From an uncultured Bacilli bacterium (GTDB taxonomy: Bacteria > Bacillota_I > Bacilli_A > RFN20 > CAG-826), in NCBI GenBank assembly GCA_944369075.1, contig CALVXK010000001.1, forward strand, positions 1 through 64,000: a stretch of 64,000 bases of DNA, in the 5' to 3' direction. The translations under genes and the position numbers were made by a program. This document shows positions 34,478 to 44,470 of the stretch, one piece after another. How positions within the stretch are numbered: the first letter of the stretch is position 1; each line of letters opens with the position of its first letter. The notes under the pieces are model-generated. The model searched no databases and was not told the DNA's origin. It saw only the letters and a program-made list of their open reading frames with translations.

Positions 34478-35416
34478 ACTTGGATTTAACATATTTAAAA
34501 CATCTTCATAGTTAGCAAAAGATTTTTTAGATATTTTATTAAATTCTTCAAGTCCAAACTTATGAATAAAAGCTTTGGAAAATAGATTAACTTTTTCACT
34601 AGCTCCTAAAGGAATATTGACGTTATATTTATGATTCATAACATCAATTTCTTTTAAGAATAAATATCTAGCAATGCAAGAAGCTAGGGCAACACTAGGG
34701 AAATAAGTTTCACCTTTTTCTCTAAAAACGATATTACGTTGAACTTTACTCATTCCTTCTAAATAAGAATAATATTTATCACTTGAACAAAATTGATCAA
34801 CATAAACGTTATGAACATAAGGGAAACGAGCATGTAATCTTAGTAAACAGAAATTATGTAAAATTGCCTTAACTTTATTTAAATTAAAACCTTTAGAAGT
34901 AGCATTATTAAACTTTTCATTCGATAAAACTTTAGCTTCATAAAATACTTTCTTTAGGATTAATGGAACAAAAGTTAATATTTGTTTATCGCTTAATTTT
35001 TTAGAGTCAGAAATATGATATTCTTCGATTATTTTCATTGTTTCTTCATCGACATAGGCTGCACAAACTACAATTGGTCCTAAAAAATCACCTGTTCCAA
35101 CTTCATCACTTCCAATTTGAAAATCAACATCGATATAAATTGGCGATTCTTTTGATATTTTCTTCTTTTTAGGGATAGTATTAACATCATCGCTATAAAT
35201 AGAAGCAATCTTTAATGGATCAGGTCCTTGGAAAGTTACTTTATTATAATTTTTATTCTTATTATCATAAGCTGTAACCATATATCCATCTTTTTTAGCA
35301 ACAAAAAGAATATAACCAACATTCTCTTCGATTATATAGTCTTTAAAATCTTCTTTTAATCTCAAAAGATTATCTTTACTCACTTTTACACTTAACACTC
35401 TTTTAGTATAACACAT
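34469..35416 (-). CDS. rnhC: Ribonuclease HIII
   Basis: RNase HIII cuts RNA in RNA-DNA hybrids. The 315 residues have an N-terminal TBP-like domain (about residues 10-100) and the catalytic stretch IGSDEVGTGDFLGPIVV carrying the DEVG acidic pair, then ISDSKKLSD and YVDQFCS with further acidic residues. The ATG at 35416 is the first in frame and has no Shine-Dalgarno sequence, so a slightly later start such as a GTG is possible. The 3' end overlaps rluD on the other strand by nine bases, leaving no room for a terminator. Confidence 0.92.
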   Translation of the reverse strand: MCYTKRVLSVKVSKDNLLRLKEDFKDYIIEENVGYILFVAKKDGYMVTAYDNKNKNYNKVTFQGPDPLKIASIYSDDVNTIPKKKKISKESPIYIDVDFQIGSDEVGTGDFLGPIVVCAAYVDEETMKIIEEYHISDSKKLSDKQILTFVPLILKKVFYEAKVLSNEKFNNATSKGFNLNKVKAILHNFCLLRLHARFPYVHNVYVDQFCSSDKYYSYLEGMSKVQRNIVFREKGETYFPSVALASCIARYLFLKEIDVMNHKYNVNIPLGASEKVNLFSKAFIHKFGLEEFNKISKKSFANYEDVLNMLNPSLV

Positions 35417-35572
35417 AAATTTATTTTTGTTTAAATTTTTCGATAGTTATCTTATTTTTTGTAATTTTGACACTTATAAATTAATTGCTAATTTAACTAT
35501 TTTTTAAACCTCATCTATATTATAATTATTAAAGTTTTAGAAACTATAAACTAATAAATAAATTAAATTAAT
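35417..35572. promoter_or_regulatory. Divergent promoter region rnhC/mutS2
   Basis: This very AT-rich spacer between divergent genes holds TTGACA (35467-35472) and a perfect TATAAT (35521-35526) on the plus strand, but not at the right spacing to each other. TATAAT is about 45 bases before the mutS2 ATG, which itself lacks a good ribosome-binding site. Confidence 0.45.
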
Positions 35573-37870
35573 ATGAAAAAAGTTAAAGATATATTAGAAA
35601 TTAACAAGATATTAGATATGTTCTCTAAGTATATTAAGACCAACTTAGGTCTTAATATACTTTTAAATAAACAAATATCTAACGATAAAAAATATATTAT
35701 AAAAGAATACTTAAAACTAGATGAAATATATAAAATAATTGAAAATTTTAATGAACTTCCTATTTATTCTAAGTTAGATATGTATAAAGAAATAGAATCT
35801 TTAAAAAAAGGTTCTTTAATGGATGGGAACAAACTTAATGAATTAAAAGATGAAATTACCTCTACTTTAGATTTGATTACCTATTTTTCTAAAAATGATA
35901 TTTCAAGTTTAAACTTAAAAATAATACCTAATCTAATTTCATCTTTAAGAGCAAATACAAAGTTATATTCTAAGATAATTTCTTCTATTTCTAATGATGG
36001 GGAAATTCTTGATGGAGCTTCTAAGAATTTATATGAAATAAGAAAAGAATTAAGAAGTATTGATAAAGAAATACATACTAGATTAACTAAGATAATTAAT
36101 TCTAATAAAGATAAGATTAATGGTGATAATTACGTAATTCGTAATGGGCATTACTCAATTCCTATTTCTTCAAGTTTAAAAAATACCATTTTAGGTGTAG
36201 TTCAAGATATTTCAGATAGTGGAGCAACAACATTTATTGAACCTTATGAAATTGCTGAACTTGAAAACAAAAGAAGTGTTTTAGAACTTAAAGAAAGAGA
36301 TGAAATTTCAAAGATTTTAGATTCTTTTAGAAGCGAAATCCTGTTTGACGCCTCTAATTTAATTAATAATAATGAAGTAATATGTGAACTTGATTATATA
36401 AGTGCTAAATATAAATACATGAAGAATTTTAATGCCTCAATTCCTCATATTTCTTCTAAAAATATTGTTAGATTAATTAAAGCTAGACATCCTTTATTAG
36501 ACCAAAACACTGTAATTCCTAATGATTTTATTTTTGGAGAAGATAAAACTTTTCTTTTAATTAGTGGTCCTAATGCCGGAGGTAAAACAATTGCTCTAAA
36601 AACTCTAGCTACTTTATCTTACTTAACTAAACTAGGTCTACCTTTAACATGTGAAGAAGGAAGTGAAATACCTTTATTTAATAACATTTATTTAGATATT
36701 GGTGATAATCAATCAATTGAATCTAATTTATCAACCTTCTCTTCTCAAATTAGTAACATTTCTTATATATTAAAAAATGTTACTAATAAAGATTTAGTAA
36801 TTTTTGATGAACTTTGTAATGGAACAGACCCAAAAGAAGGAGAAGCTTTATCTATTGCTATATCAAAATATTTAATTGAAAAAGGAGTAATTTCTGGGGT
36901 TTCATCTCACTATCAATTACTTAAAAAATTTGGCTTAGAAAATGAACATGTATTAAGTGCAAGTTTTTTATTTGATGAAAAGAAAATACGTCCTACTTAT
37001 AAAATGCTTTTAGGAGTTAGCGGTAAATCTTTTGGTTTTTTAATCGCTAATAAATATGGAATATCTTCTAATATTGTTGAAGATGCTAAAAAAATATATG
37101 AAAAGAATTATCTTTCAAAAGAAGATAGAAGAATAGAAGTAATTGAAGAAAAAGAAAGGCAACTTGAATTTAAAGAAGAAAAATTAAAAACTTTTGAAAA
37201 GAAACTTTCAAAAGAACAATCTAAAATTGATCAAGAAAAGAATAAACTCGCTATTCGAACTGAAAAACTAAATCAAAATAAAAGTGAAGAATTTGATCGT
37301 TATTTAGATGAAAAATATAAAGAAATTAACGATGTTTATAAAGAATTTTTAGCATCTAAAAATGCTAAAAAAGCGATGGAAAAACTCGCTAAAATTTCAA
37401 TCGATGATGAAATTGATCCAACAATTTCAATCGGAGATTACGTATTAATAAAAGGTTTAGAAACAAAAGGTACAGTTTCAAAAGTTAAAGGTAATAAAAT
37501 TTCCGTAATTAATGAAGATGGTTTTACTATTAACACTAATTTAGATACTTTGAAAAAACTTCCTAAACCTGCTAATAAAATTGAAAAGTCAACAAATGTT
37601 GATAACAAAATTTTAAAAAGTGTTGATGTTCCTTCTTCAATTAATTTAATTGGCTATCACACTTATGAAGGTGTCGAAATGCTGGAAAAATATATTTCTG
37701 ATTGCTTAATGAATAATAAGACTAGTTGTAGAGTTATTCATGGTTTTGGAAGTGGAAGATTAAGAACTGCTTTATGGGAGGCTTTAAAGAAAAATCCTCA
37801 TGTCGAATCTTTTTCTCTTTGTGATGAAAGTAATGGTGGCGGAGGAGCTACAAGTATAAAACTTAAATAA
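35573..37870 (+). CDS. mutS2: Endonuclease MutS2
   Basis: MutS2 is a MutS homologue without mismatch recognition, linked to suppression of recombination and to rescue of collided ribosomes. The 765 residues begin with lever and clamp regions, with a MutS core, and the ATPase Walker A ISGPNAGGKT near residue 330, VIFDELCNGTDPKEGEAL and SHYQLLKKF. A charged coiled coil follows (about 515-590). The C-terminal Smr nuclease domain has DVPSSINLIGYHTYEGVE and VIHGFGSGRLRTAL. The domain usually has LDLRG where this reads INLIGYH, so its metal site may be altered. uvrC follows one base later. Confidence 0.95.
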   Translation: MKKVKDILEINKILDMFSKYIKTNLGLNILLNKQISNDKKYIIKEYLKLDEIYKIIENFNELPIYSKLDMYKEIESLKKGSLMDGNKLNELKDEITSTLDLITYFSKNDISSLNLKIIPNLISSLRANTKLYSKIISSISNDGEILDGASKNLYEIRKELRSIDKEIHTRLTKIINSNKDKINGDNYVIRNGHYSIPISSSLKNTILGVVQDISDSGATTFIEPYEIAELENKRSVLELKERDEISKILDSFRSEILFDASNLINNNEVICELDYISAKYKYMKNFNASIPHISSKNIVRLIKARHPLLDQNTVIPNDFIFGEDKTFLLISGPNAGGKTIALKTLATLSYLTKLGLPLTCEEGSEIPLFNNIYLDIGDNQSIESNLSTFSSQISNISYILKNVTNKDLVIFDELCNGTDPKEGEALSIAISKYLIEKGVISGVSSHYQLLKKFGLENEHVLSASFLFDEKKIRPTYKMLLGVSGKSFGFLIANKYGISSNIVEDAKKIYEKNYLSKEDRRIEVIEEKERQLEFKEEKLKTFEKKLSKEQSKIDQEKNKLAIRTEKLNQNKSEEFDRYLDEKYKEINDVYKEFLASKNAKKAMEKLAKISIDDEIDPTISIGDYVLIKGLETKGTVSKVKGNKISVINEDGFTINTNLDTLKKLPKPANKIEKSTNVDNKILKSVDVPSSINLIGYHTYEGVEMLEKYISDCLMNNKTSCRVIHGFGSGRLRTALWEALKKNPHVESFSLCDESNGGGGATSIKLK

Positions 37871-37871
37871 A

Positions 37872-39629
37872 ATGAATGAAATAATTAAAAAACAAATCGA
37901 ATTATTATCAACTTCTCCAGGTTGTTATCAAATGTTTGATAAAGATAACAACATAATTTATGTTGGAAAAGCAAAAAACCTAAAAAAGAGAGTTTCTCAA
38001 TATTTTCTTCGCCCTCAAATTGGTAAAACTGCCGCTATGGTATCACATGTTGATCACTTTGAAACTATCTTAACTGATACCGAAAAAGAAGCCTTAATTT
38101 TAGAGATGAATCTTATTCAAAAAATTCATCCTAAATACAATATTTTATTAATGGATGATAAACATTATCCTTATATTGAACTTCATAAAGGCATAAAAGA
38201 TCCTTATATTTCAATTGCTAGAAATATAAAAAATAAAAAATCTGATTTTTATGGCCCTTATCCTTCTTCAAGTAGTGCTTATCAAGTAATTAATATTATT
38301 AATTCAATTTATCCTTTAAGAAAATGTTCAAGTGTTAAAAAATCACCTTGTTTATACTATCATTTAGGTCAATGTATCGCCCCTTGTATAAATAAAATTT
38401 CTAAAGAAGAATATGATAAAATAATTAAATCAATTGAATCTTTTTTAAGAGGAAATAACGAAGAAGTAATCAAAGAATTAAAGAAAAAGATTGAAAAATG
38501 TTCAGAAGAACTTGATTATGAAAATGCTAAAGTTTATAAAGAACAACTTGATTCTATTTTATATATAAACGAAAAACAAAACGTTGAATTTATCGATAGA
38601 ATTAATCGTGATTTTATAGGATTTTATACCTATGAAAATTATTTATCATTAATTATATTAATTTACCGTAATGGTTTATTAATTGCTAAAAAGAAGTTCT
38701 TTTATGAAATTGTTGGTGAAATTAACGATTTTATCGCTGATTTATTAATGCAATATTATGAGATTAATACACTTCCTAAAGAGATAGTTATCTCAAGTGA
38801 AGAGATTATCGATTTACTTAAAGATAACTTAAAAACTACTATTATATTACCAAAACAAGGAAAGAATATTGATATTATCTCAATCGCTATTTCTAACGCT
38901 CAAGAAAATTTTTCTTCTTACTTACAAGTAGAAAAAAATAAAGAATCTAACATAGATTTATGTAATAAATTAGCTAAACTTTTAAATATTCCTAAGGCTG
39001 ATTATATTGAGCTTTTTGATAATTCTCACCTTCAAGGAAGTAATGCCGTAGGAGCAGTCGTTTCTTATATTAATGGTGAAGAAGTTAAATCGATGAACCG
39101 ACAATTTAATATTGAATCATATAATAAAAAAGATGATATTTCATCAATGAAAGAAGTAATTTATCGAAGATATTCTAGGCTTAAAGAAGAAAACAAAAAA
39201 CTTCCGGATTTAATTATTGTTGATGGCGGAAAAGAACAAATAATTGCTGCACTTGAATCTTTAAATAAATTAGATTTAGATATAAATCTGTGCGGCTTAG
39301 TTAAAAATGATAAGCATCAAACTAGAGCTTTAATGTCTTCAAACTTAAAAGAGATTCCTTTTGACGATAAAAAATTATTTTTATTCTTATCTAGAATGCA
39401 AGATTCTATTCATCGTTTTGCAATTACTAGTCACATTAAAAAAAGATCAAAATCAATGTTTAAATCAATTTTTGACGATATAAAAGGAATCGGAGATAAA
39501 AGGAAAGAAATGATTTTAAAAAGATTTCCTTCCTTATCTGACTTAAAAAAAGCTACAATTGAAGAGCTAAAACAAATTTTACCTTCAGATGCTGCAAGCG
39601 AATTATATGAAAAACTAAAAAGTTATTAA
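37872..39629 (+). CDS. uvrC: Excinuclease ABC subunit C
   Basis: UvrC makes both cuts in nucleotide excision repair. The 585 residues start with a GIY-YIG type nuclease (SPGCYQMFDKDNNIIYVGKAKNLKKRVSQYF), then a Cys cluster KCSSVKKSPCLYYHLGQCIAPC, a UVR motif (LEELDYENAKVYKEQL-like, about 213-235), and the RNase H-like half with ELFDNSHLQGSNAVGAVV and PDLIIVDGGKEQI. Helix-hairpin-helix sequence GIGDKRKEMILKRF closes the protein. It follows mutS2 almost without gap, so the two repair genes form an operon. Confidence 0.97.
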   Translation: MNEIIKKQIELLSTSPGCYQMFDKDNNIIYVGKAKNLKKRVSQYFLRPQIGKTAAMVSHVDHFETILTDTEKEALILEMNLIQKIHPKYNILLMDDKHYPYIELHKGIKDPYISIARNIKNKKSDFYGPYPSSSSAYQVINIINSIYPLRKCSSVKKSPCLYYHLGQCIAPCINKISKEEYDKIIKSIESFLRGNNEEVIKELKKKIEKCSEELDYENAKVYKEQLDSILYINEKQNVEFIDRINRDFIGFYTYENYLSLIILIYRNGLLIAKKKFFYEIVGEINDFIADLLMQYYEINTLPKEIVISSEEIIDLLKDNLKTTIILPKQGKNIDIISIAISNAQENFSSYLQVEKNKESNIDLCNKLAKLLNIPKADYIELFDNSHLQGSNAVGAVVSYINGEEVKSMNRQFNIESYNKKDDISSMKEVIYRRYSRLKEENKKLPDLIIVDGGKEQIIAALESLNKLDLDINLCGLVKNDKHQTRALMSSNLKEIPFDDKKLFLFLSRMQDSIHRFAITSHIKKRSKSMFKSIFDDIKGIGDKRKEMILKRFPSLSDLKKATIEELKQILPSDAASELYEKLKSY

Positions 39630-39643
39630 AAAGGATTAAAATT

Positions 39644-40627
39644 ATGACAAAAATTGAAAAAGAAGTAATAGAAAAACTTTATTCCCAATTTAAATTTGAA
39701 GATATAATAAGAGATTTTAGTGCCTCTAATGATCCTGAAATTATATATTACGTTTTAACTTCCTATGTTTCATTAAATAAAATTGGTGAAGCTTATGAAT
39801 ATTATTTATCTAAAACTAAAATAATTGAAAAAGTAAATTTTGAAGTTGCTTCGAATTATTTATGCTTAATTCTTTCTTTATTAGATGATTCATATTTAGT
39901 TGAAAAAGAATTTAATAGAGTTGCATCTAACTATAAAGGAATTAAAGCTGATGAAGTATTAAAGAAGTTAGAACTAAAATTAAAACAATTTAAAGATATA
40001 AATACAAAATTAAAAAAGAGTGAATTAAAAGATAATGAAAAAAATAAATTAAAAATCGAATATCAATATCTTGAAATGCTCAATTCTAAAAATGTTGAAG
40101 AAGTACTTAATGCAATGAAATACATTAATTCAAACTTCAAAAATCAATATTCTCAACTTGGATTAATCTATTATCAAAGCTATGAAAAAAGAAAAGAATT
40201 TGATCCTATTAAAGCCTTATTTTTAGCTCAATTAATCGCTTTAGGCTATGATAAAAATTTATCTTTATATAAAAACTCAAAATTCTATTATTTTAATCCA
40301 AAAGATGTAAATAAAGATTATATTTTATATTCGCAAAAAATAAACCAAACAATCGATGTTTTTTCTAAAAATGAAAAGAATGTAAATATAATAAGTGATG
40401 TTATATTGCAGTTTATGTTAATGGTCTATTATCATCTTCCAAATATTTTAAAAGATGAAGAACTTTATTCTTTGCTTTACATAGCGTTAAAGCATAACTA
40501 TGAACTTTTAGGCCAAAAAATTGAAGATGACGAATATGCTTCAAATTTACCACTTGATTTAATGTTTATTAGTCAAAATTACGATAATAAGTACTTTGTT
40601 GATAATTATATTAACCTTAAAGTTTAA
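39644..40627 (+). CDS. Hypothetical protein, helical-repeat-like
   Basis: I do not recognise this 327-residue protein. It is rich in Lys, Leu, Tyr and Asn, with no signal peptide or membrane span. The order of helices (EIIYYVLTSYVSLNKIGEAYEYYLSKTKI, VASNYLCLILSLLDDSYLVEKEFNRV, NSQYSQLGLIYYQSYEK-like) resembles TPR or similar repeats. AAAAGGATT precedes the ATG at 39644. It is third in the mutS2-uvrC operon. A scaffold role is only a guess. Confidence 0.6.
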   Translation: MTKIEKEVIEKLYSQFKFEDIIRDFSASNDPEIIYYVLTSYVSLNKIGEAYEYYLSKTKIIEKVNFEVASNYLCLILSLLDDSYLVEKEFNRVASNYKGIKADEVLKKLELKLKQFKDINTKLKKSELKDNEKNKLKIEYQYLEMLNSKNVEEVLNAMKYINSNFKNQYSQLGLIYYQSYEKRKEFDPIKALFLAQLIALGYDKNLSLYKNSKFYYFNPKDVNKDYILYSQKINQTIDVFSKNEKNVNIISDVILQFMLMVYYHLPNILKDEELYSLLYIALKHNYELLGQKIEDDEYASNLPLDLMFISQNYDNKYFVDNYINLKV

Positions 40628-40653
40628 AAATGAAACTACTAAAAATTTATTCT

Positions 40654-40680
40654 TTATCACTCACTTAAGAAAAGTGCTAA
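40654..40680. promoter_or_regulatory. CIRCE-like HrcA operator before tig-lon
   Basis: TTATCACTC (40654-40662), exactly nine bases, then AAGTGCTAA (40672-40680). This matches the CIRCE consensus TTAGCACTC-N9-GAGTGCTAA with one mismatch in each arm. CIRCE is the HrcA heat-shock operator. Its place before a chaperone and a protease gene fits well. Confidence 0.8.
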
Positions 40681-40698
40681 AATTTTAGTGTTTTTCAT

Positions 40699-40727
40699 TT
40701 TACTATTTTAAGCATATAAGATATAAT
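40699..40727 (+). promoter_or_regulatory. Promoter for tig
   Basis: TTTACT (40699-40704), a 17-base spacer and a perfect TATAAT (40722-40727). The palindrome CTAAAATTTTAG (40677-40688) joins the CIRCE-like site to this promoter. The ATG at 40758 has AAGGAG upstream. Confidence 0.6.
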
Positions 40728-40757
40728 TTTATAGATTTTTAAGGAGAAAAGAAAAAA

Positions 40758-42107
40758 ATGAAAACAGAATTAAAAAAATTAGAAAACTCACAAGTTGAAG
40801 TTTTAGCCGAAATTAAAGGAGATGACTATAAAAAAGCGGAAGAAAAAGCATTAAAGAAATTAGCATCTCGTTTAAATATTAAAGGTTTTAGAAAAGGCAA
40901 AGCTCCTTTAAATATTGCTAAAGATCACATTTCAAAAGGCGAATTAATTAACGAAACAATTAACGAATCATTAAATCCAGCTTATCAAGAAGCTATTAAA
41001 GAACATTCTCTTAGACCAATTGCTCAACCAGAAGTTAATGTTGTTGATTTTAAAGAAGGCGAATTAATCAAACTTTCTTTTAAAGTTAGTGTTGAACCTG
41101 AAGTTACTTTAGGTGAATATAAAGGAATCAATATTCCATTAAAAGTTGAAGAAGTAAATGAAAAAGAAGTTGATGAAGCAGTTCAAAACGTTTTAAACAA
41201 CAATTCAGAATTAGTCTTAAAAGAAGGACCAGCTGAAAAAGGTGATACAGTTGTTTTAGATTTCAAAGGATATATTAATGGAAAAGAATTTGAAGGTGGA
41301 AGTGCTGAAAATTACACTTTAGTCTTAGGTTCAAATCAATTTGTTCCAGGATTTGAAGATCAATTAGTTGGTGTTACAAGCGAATCTAAAAAAGATGTAA
41401 TCGTTACTTTCCCAGAACAATACATTAAAGATTTAGCTGGTAAAGAAGCTAAATTCGTTTGTATGATTCACGAAATCAAAACTAAAAAAGTTCCTGAATT
41501 AAATGATGAATTTGCAAAATCATTAAATCTCGAAGATGTTGCAACTGTTGAAGATTTAAGAAAATATGAACAAAAAGTTCTTGAAAATAGAAAATTAAAT
41601 CAAGCAAAGAATGCTCAATTCCAAGAATTAATTAATAAAATTGTTGAAGATTCAAAACTTAATCTTCCAGAAGTCTTAGTTACTAACGAAGTCAATGCAA
41701 TGAAGCAACAATTCCTTTCTCAACTCGAACAAAGTGGTTTAACTAAAGAACAATATAAAGAAATCACAGGAAATGATGAAAATTCATTCGAAGCAGAATA
41801 TAGAAAAGATGCTGAAACTAGATTAAGACAAGAATTAGTTTTAAATGCAATTGCTAGAAAAGAGCATTTAACTATCACTAAAGGTGATTTAGATGATTAT
41901 TATGCTAGCGTTGCTTCCCAATATAGTATGAAAGTTGAAGATGTTAAAAAAGTTTTCGCTAGAAACGAAGCTCAAATTGTCTCCAACTTATTCAATCAAA
42001 AAATTACAAGATTCCTCTCTGCTAATAACTTAGAGGAAGAAAAGAAAGAAGTTAAAGACGAATCTCCAAAAACTGAAGAAGCAAAAGAAGAAGGAGAATC
42101 TAAATAG
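40758..42107 (+). CDS. tig: Trigger factor
   Basis: Trigger factor is the ribosome-bound chaperone with peptidyl-prolyl isomerase activity. The 449 residues show the ribosome-binding region with GFRKGKAP (about 39-46), the FKBP-type domain (about 157-245: GDTVVLDFKGYINGKEFEGG, LVLGSNQFVPGFEDQLVG) and the long helical C-terminal arms. The tail is acidic (KKEVKDESPKTEEAKEEGESK). It is preceded by a CIRCE-like operator and followed by lon, so folding and degradation seem to be coregulated. Confidence 0.97.
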   Translation: MKTELKKLENSQVEVLAEIKGDDYKKAEEKALKKLASRLNIKGFRKGKAPLNIAKDHISKGELINETINESLNPAYQEAIKEHSLRPIAQPEVNVVDFKEGELIKLSFKVSVEPEVTLGEYKGINIPLKVEEVNEKEVDEAVQNVLNNNSELVLKEGPAEKGDTVVLDFKGYINGKEFEGGSAENYTLVLGSNQFVPGFEDQLVGVTSESKKDVIVTFPEQYIKDLAGKEAKFVCMIHEIKTKKVPELNDEFAKSLNLEDVATVEDLRKYEQKVLENRKLNQAKNAQFQELINKIVEDSKLNLPEVLVTNEVNAMKQQFLSQLEQSGLTKEQYKEITGNDENSFEAEYRKDAETRLRQELVLNAIARKEHLTITKGDLDDYYASVASQYSMKVEDVKKVFARNEAQIVSNLFNQKITRFLSANNLEEEKKEVKDESPKTEEAKEEGESK

Positions 42108-42139
42108 TAGCTTCTAACTTAAGGAGGTCCTATTTATAG

Positions 42140-44464
42140 ATGCCAAAAATTGAAAAAATAAAGTTACCAGTCCTTATAACTAGAGGAGCGGTATGCTTTC
42201 CAGGAAATGACCTTGTTGTTTATTGTGAAAGAAATTTCTCAGTAAATGCAGTTCTAAATTCAACAAAAGACTATAATTCACTTGTCTTTTTAACTGCTCA
42301 AAAAGACATAGATAAAAATGAAATAGAGTCAATGGATGACATTTATAGTGTCGGAACACTATGCAAAATATCTTTTAAGATAGAGCAAAAAAATGTCATC
42401 AAAACTTCTCTACATGCTTTAGAAAGATATAAATTTTCTAAGTTAACTCTTGAAAATGATTGTTACTTTGTAGAAGGCGATCTTTATGAAGATGAGGAAG
42501 TTAGCGAAGAAGAAGAACAAGCAGTAGTTACTTCTTTAATTCAAACATTCAATAACAAACCTATTGATCAATTTGTTAATCCAGCAAATAAAAACTTCTT
42601 TGAAAACGTTAAAAAAGGGCTTAGCGCAAAAGAACTTTCTTATCTTTTTTCAAATGAGCTTGATCTTGAACCAAAGAAAAAGCAAGAATTACTTGAATGT
42701 AAAAATGTCGTAGAAAGAATTAAAACTATTATCGAAGACATTTCTATTCTTGAAATTAGAAGACAAGCTGATATTAAAGTTCAGCAAAATTTAAAAGAAA
42801 TTAATGAAAAAGCCCAAAAAGATTATTATCTCCGTTCTCAGATGATGGCCATCAAAAAAGAACTTGGAGATGATGGTCAAGATAGTGAATCTAAGTATAG
42901 AAAACTTTTAGATTCAGGAAAGTATCCTAAAGAAGTTGTCGATAAAGTAAACGATGAATTAAAAAGAATGAATACCTTACCTCAAGGTACACTTGAATAT
43001 TCATTAGTCTTAGATTACCTTGATACTCTTTTTGCAATGCCATTTTATAATGAAACAAAAGATAATGATGATTTAGCTCGTGCAAGAAAAATCCTTGATG
43101 AAGATCATTATGGACTTGAAAAAGCTAAAGAAAGAATCATCGAATATCTTGCAATTAAAAAAGTTAATGGCAATTTAAAAGCACCAGTACTTTGCTTTTA
43201 TGGCCCACCTGGAACCGGTAAAACTTCACTTTCAATCTCTATTGCTAAAGCTTTAGGAAGAAAGTTTGTTAAATGTTCATTAGGTGGAATTTCTGATGAA
43301 TCTGAAATAAGAGGACATAGAAGAACTTATGTTGGTTCTAAACCAGGTAGAATCATGTCTTTCATGAAAAAAGCCGGAACTATTAATCCTCTCATCTGTT
43401 TAGATGAAATTGACAAATTATCTCACGATTCTTTTAAAGGCGATCCAAGTGCAGCTTTACTTGAAGTCTTAGACCCAGAACAAAATACTCATTTTAGAGA
43501 TAATTATCTTGAAATTGATTATGATCTTTCAAATGTATTATTTGTTTGTACATGTAACTATCTTGAAAATGTTCCTGAACCTTTAAGAGATAGACTTGAA
43601 CTTATTCCAATTGATTCATATACATTAATTGAAAAGGTTAAGATTGCAGAAGAACATCTTATTAAGAAAGAAGCTAGCCAAATTGGATTAGATTCTAAAA
43701 ATATTAAATTCTCTAAAGAAGCAATTGAATATATTATAGAACACTACACTAGAGAGGCTGGCGTAAGAGAACTTTCTAGAAAAATCGGTTCAATTTTAAG
43801 AAAAGTTATTGTTGAACAATTAAATTCAAATACTTTAAACCAACCAATAAAAATTGGTGTTAAAGATGTTAAAAAGTTCTTAGGAATCGAAATTTTTGAA
43901 TCCACAGATAAAGAAAAGAAGAGTCAAGTTGGTATTGTTACTGGCTTAGCTTATACTCAATTTGGTGGCGATATCCTACCAATTGAAGTTAATCATTTTG
44001 AAGGTACAGGAAAACTCATTATCACTGGTAATTTAGGTGATATTATGAAGGAATCTTGTTCAATTGCTTTAGATTATGTTAAGGCAAATGCTGAAAAATA
44101 TGGTATTTCAAGTGATTTCTTCAATAAAAATGATATCCATATTCATGTTCCTGAAGGAGCAGTACCAAAAGATGGCCCAAGTGCAGGAATTGCTATTACA
44201 ACCGCAATTATTTCGGCTTTAACACAAAAACCAGTAAGCAATGATGTTGCAATGACTGGAGAAGTTAATCTTAGAGGAAATGCTCTACCAATTGGTGGTT
44301 TAAGAGAAAAATCTCTTGCTGCTTTAAGAAGTGGCATTAAGACTATTATAGTTCCAAAAGGGAATAAGAAAAATATTAGTGAACTTCCAAAAGATATTAC
44401 TAATAATCTCAATGTTATCTATATGGATAATGTTGATGATGCTTTAAAAGTTTGCTTAATGTAA
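42140..44464 (+). CDS. lon: ATP-dependent protease La
   Basis: Lon degrades damaged and regulatory proteins. The 774 residues show an N-terminal substrate domain (about 1-195), Walker A GPPGTGKTS (about 355-363), Walker B LICLDEIDKL, and the C-terminal protease with Ser681 in KDGPSAG and Lys724 in GLREKSL. The 43-residue spacing of this dyad is the normal one. AAGGAGG lies 12 bases before the ATG. It is the second gene after the CIRCE-like site. HrcA control of lon has precedent in Mollicutes. Confidence 0.97.
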   Translation: MPKIEKIKLPVLITRGAVCFPGNDLVVYCERNFSVNAVLNSTKDYNSLVFLTAQKDIDKNEIESMDDIYSVGTLCKISFKIEQKNVIKTSLHALERYKFSKLTLENDCYFVEGDLYEDEEVSEEEEQAVVTSLIQTFNNKPIDQFVNPANKNFFENVKKGLSAKELSYLFSNELDLEPKKKQELLECKNVVERIKTIIEDISILEIRRQADIKVQQNLKEINEKAQKDYYLRSQMMAIKKELGDDGQDSESKYRKLLDSGKYPKEVVDKVNDELKRMNTLPQGTLEYSLVLDYLDTLFAMPFYNETKDNDDLARARKILDEDHYGLEKAKERIIEYLAIKKVNGNLKAPVLCFYGPPGTGKTSLSISIAKALGRKFVKCSLGGISDESEIRGHRRTYVGSKPGRIMSFMKKAGTINPLICLDEIDKLSHDSFKGDPSAALLEVLDPEQNTHFRDNYLEIDYDLSNVLFVCTCNYLENVPEPLRDRLELIPIDSYTLIEKVKIAEEHLIKKEASQIGLDSKNIKFSKEAIEYIIEHYTREAGVRELSRKIGSILRKVIVEQLNSNTLNQPIKIGVKDVKKFLGIEIFESTDKEKKSQVGIVTGLAYTQFGGDILPIEVNHFEGTGKLIITGNLGDIMKESCSIALDYVKANAEKYGISSDFFNKNDIHIHVPEGAVPKDGPSAGIAITTAIISALTQKPVSNDVAMTGEVNLRGNALPIGGLREKSLAALRSGIKTIIVPKGNKKNISELPKDITNNLNVIYMDNVDDALKVCLM

Positions 44465-44470
44465 TTATTT

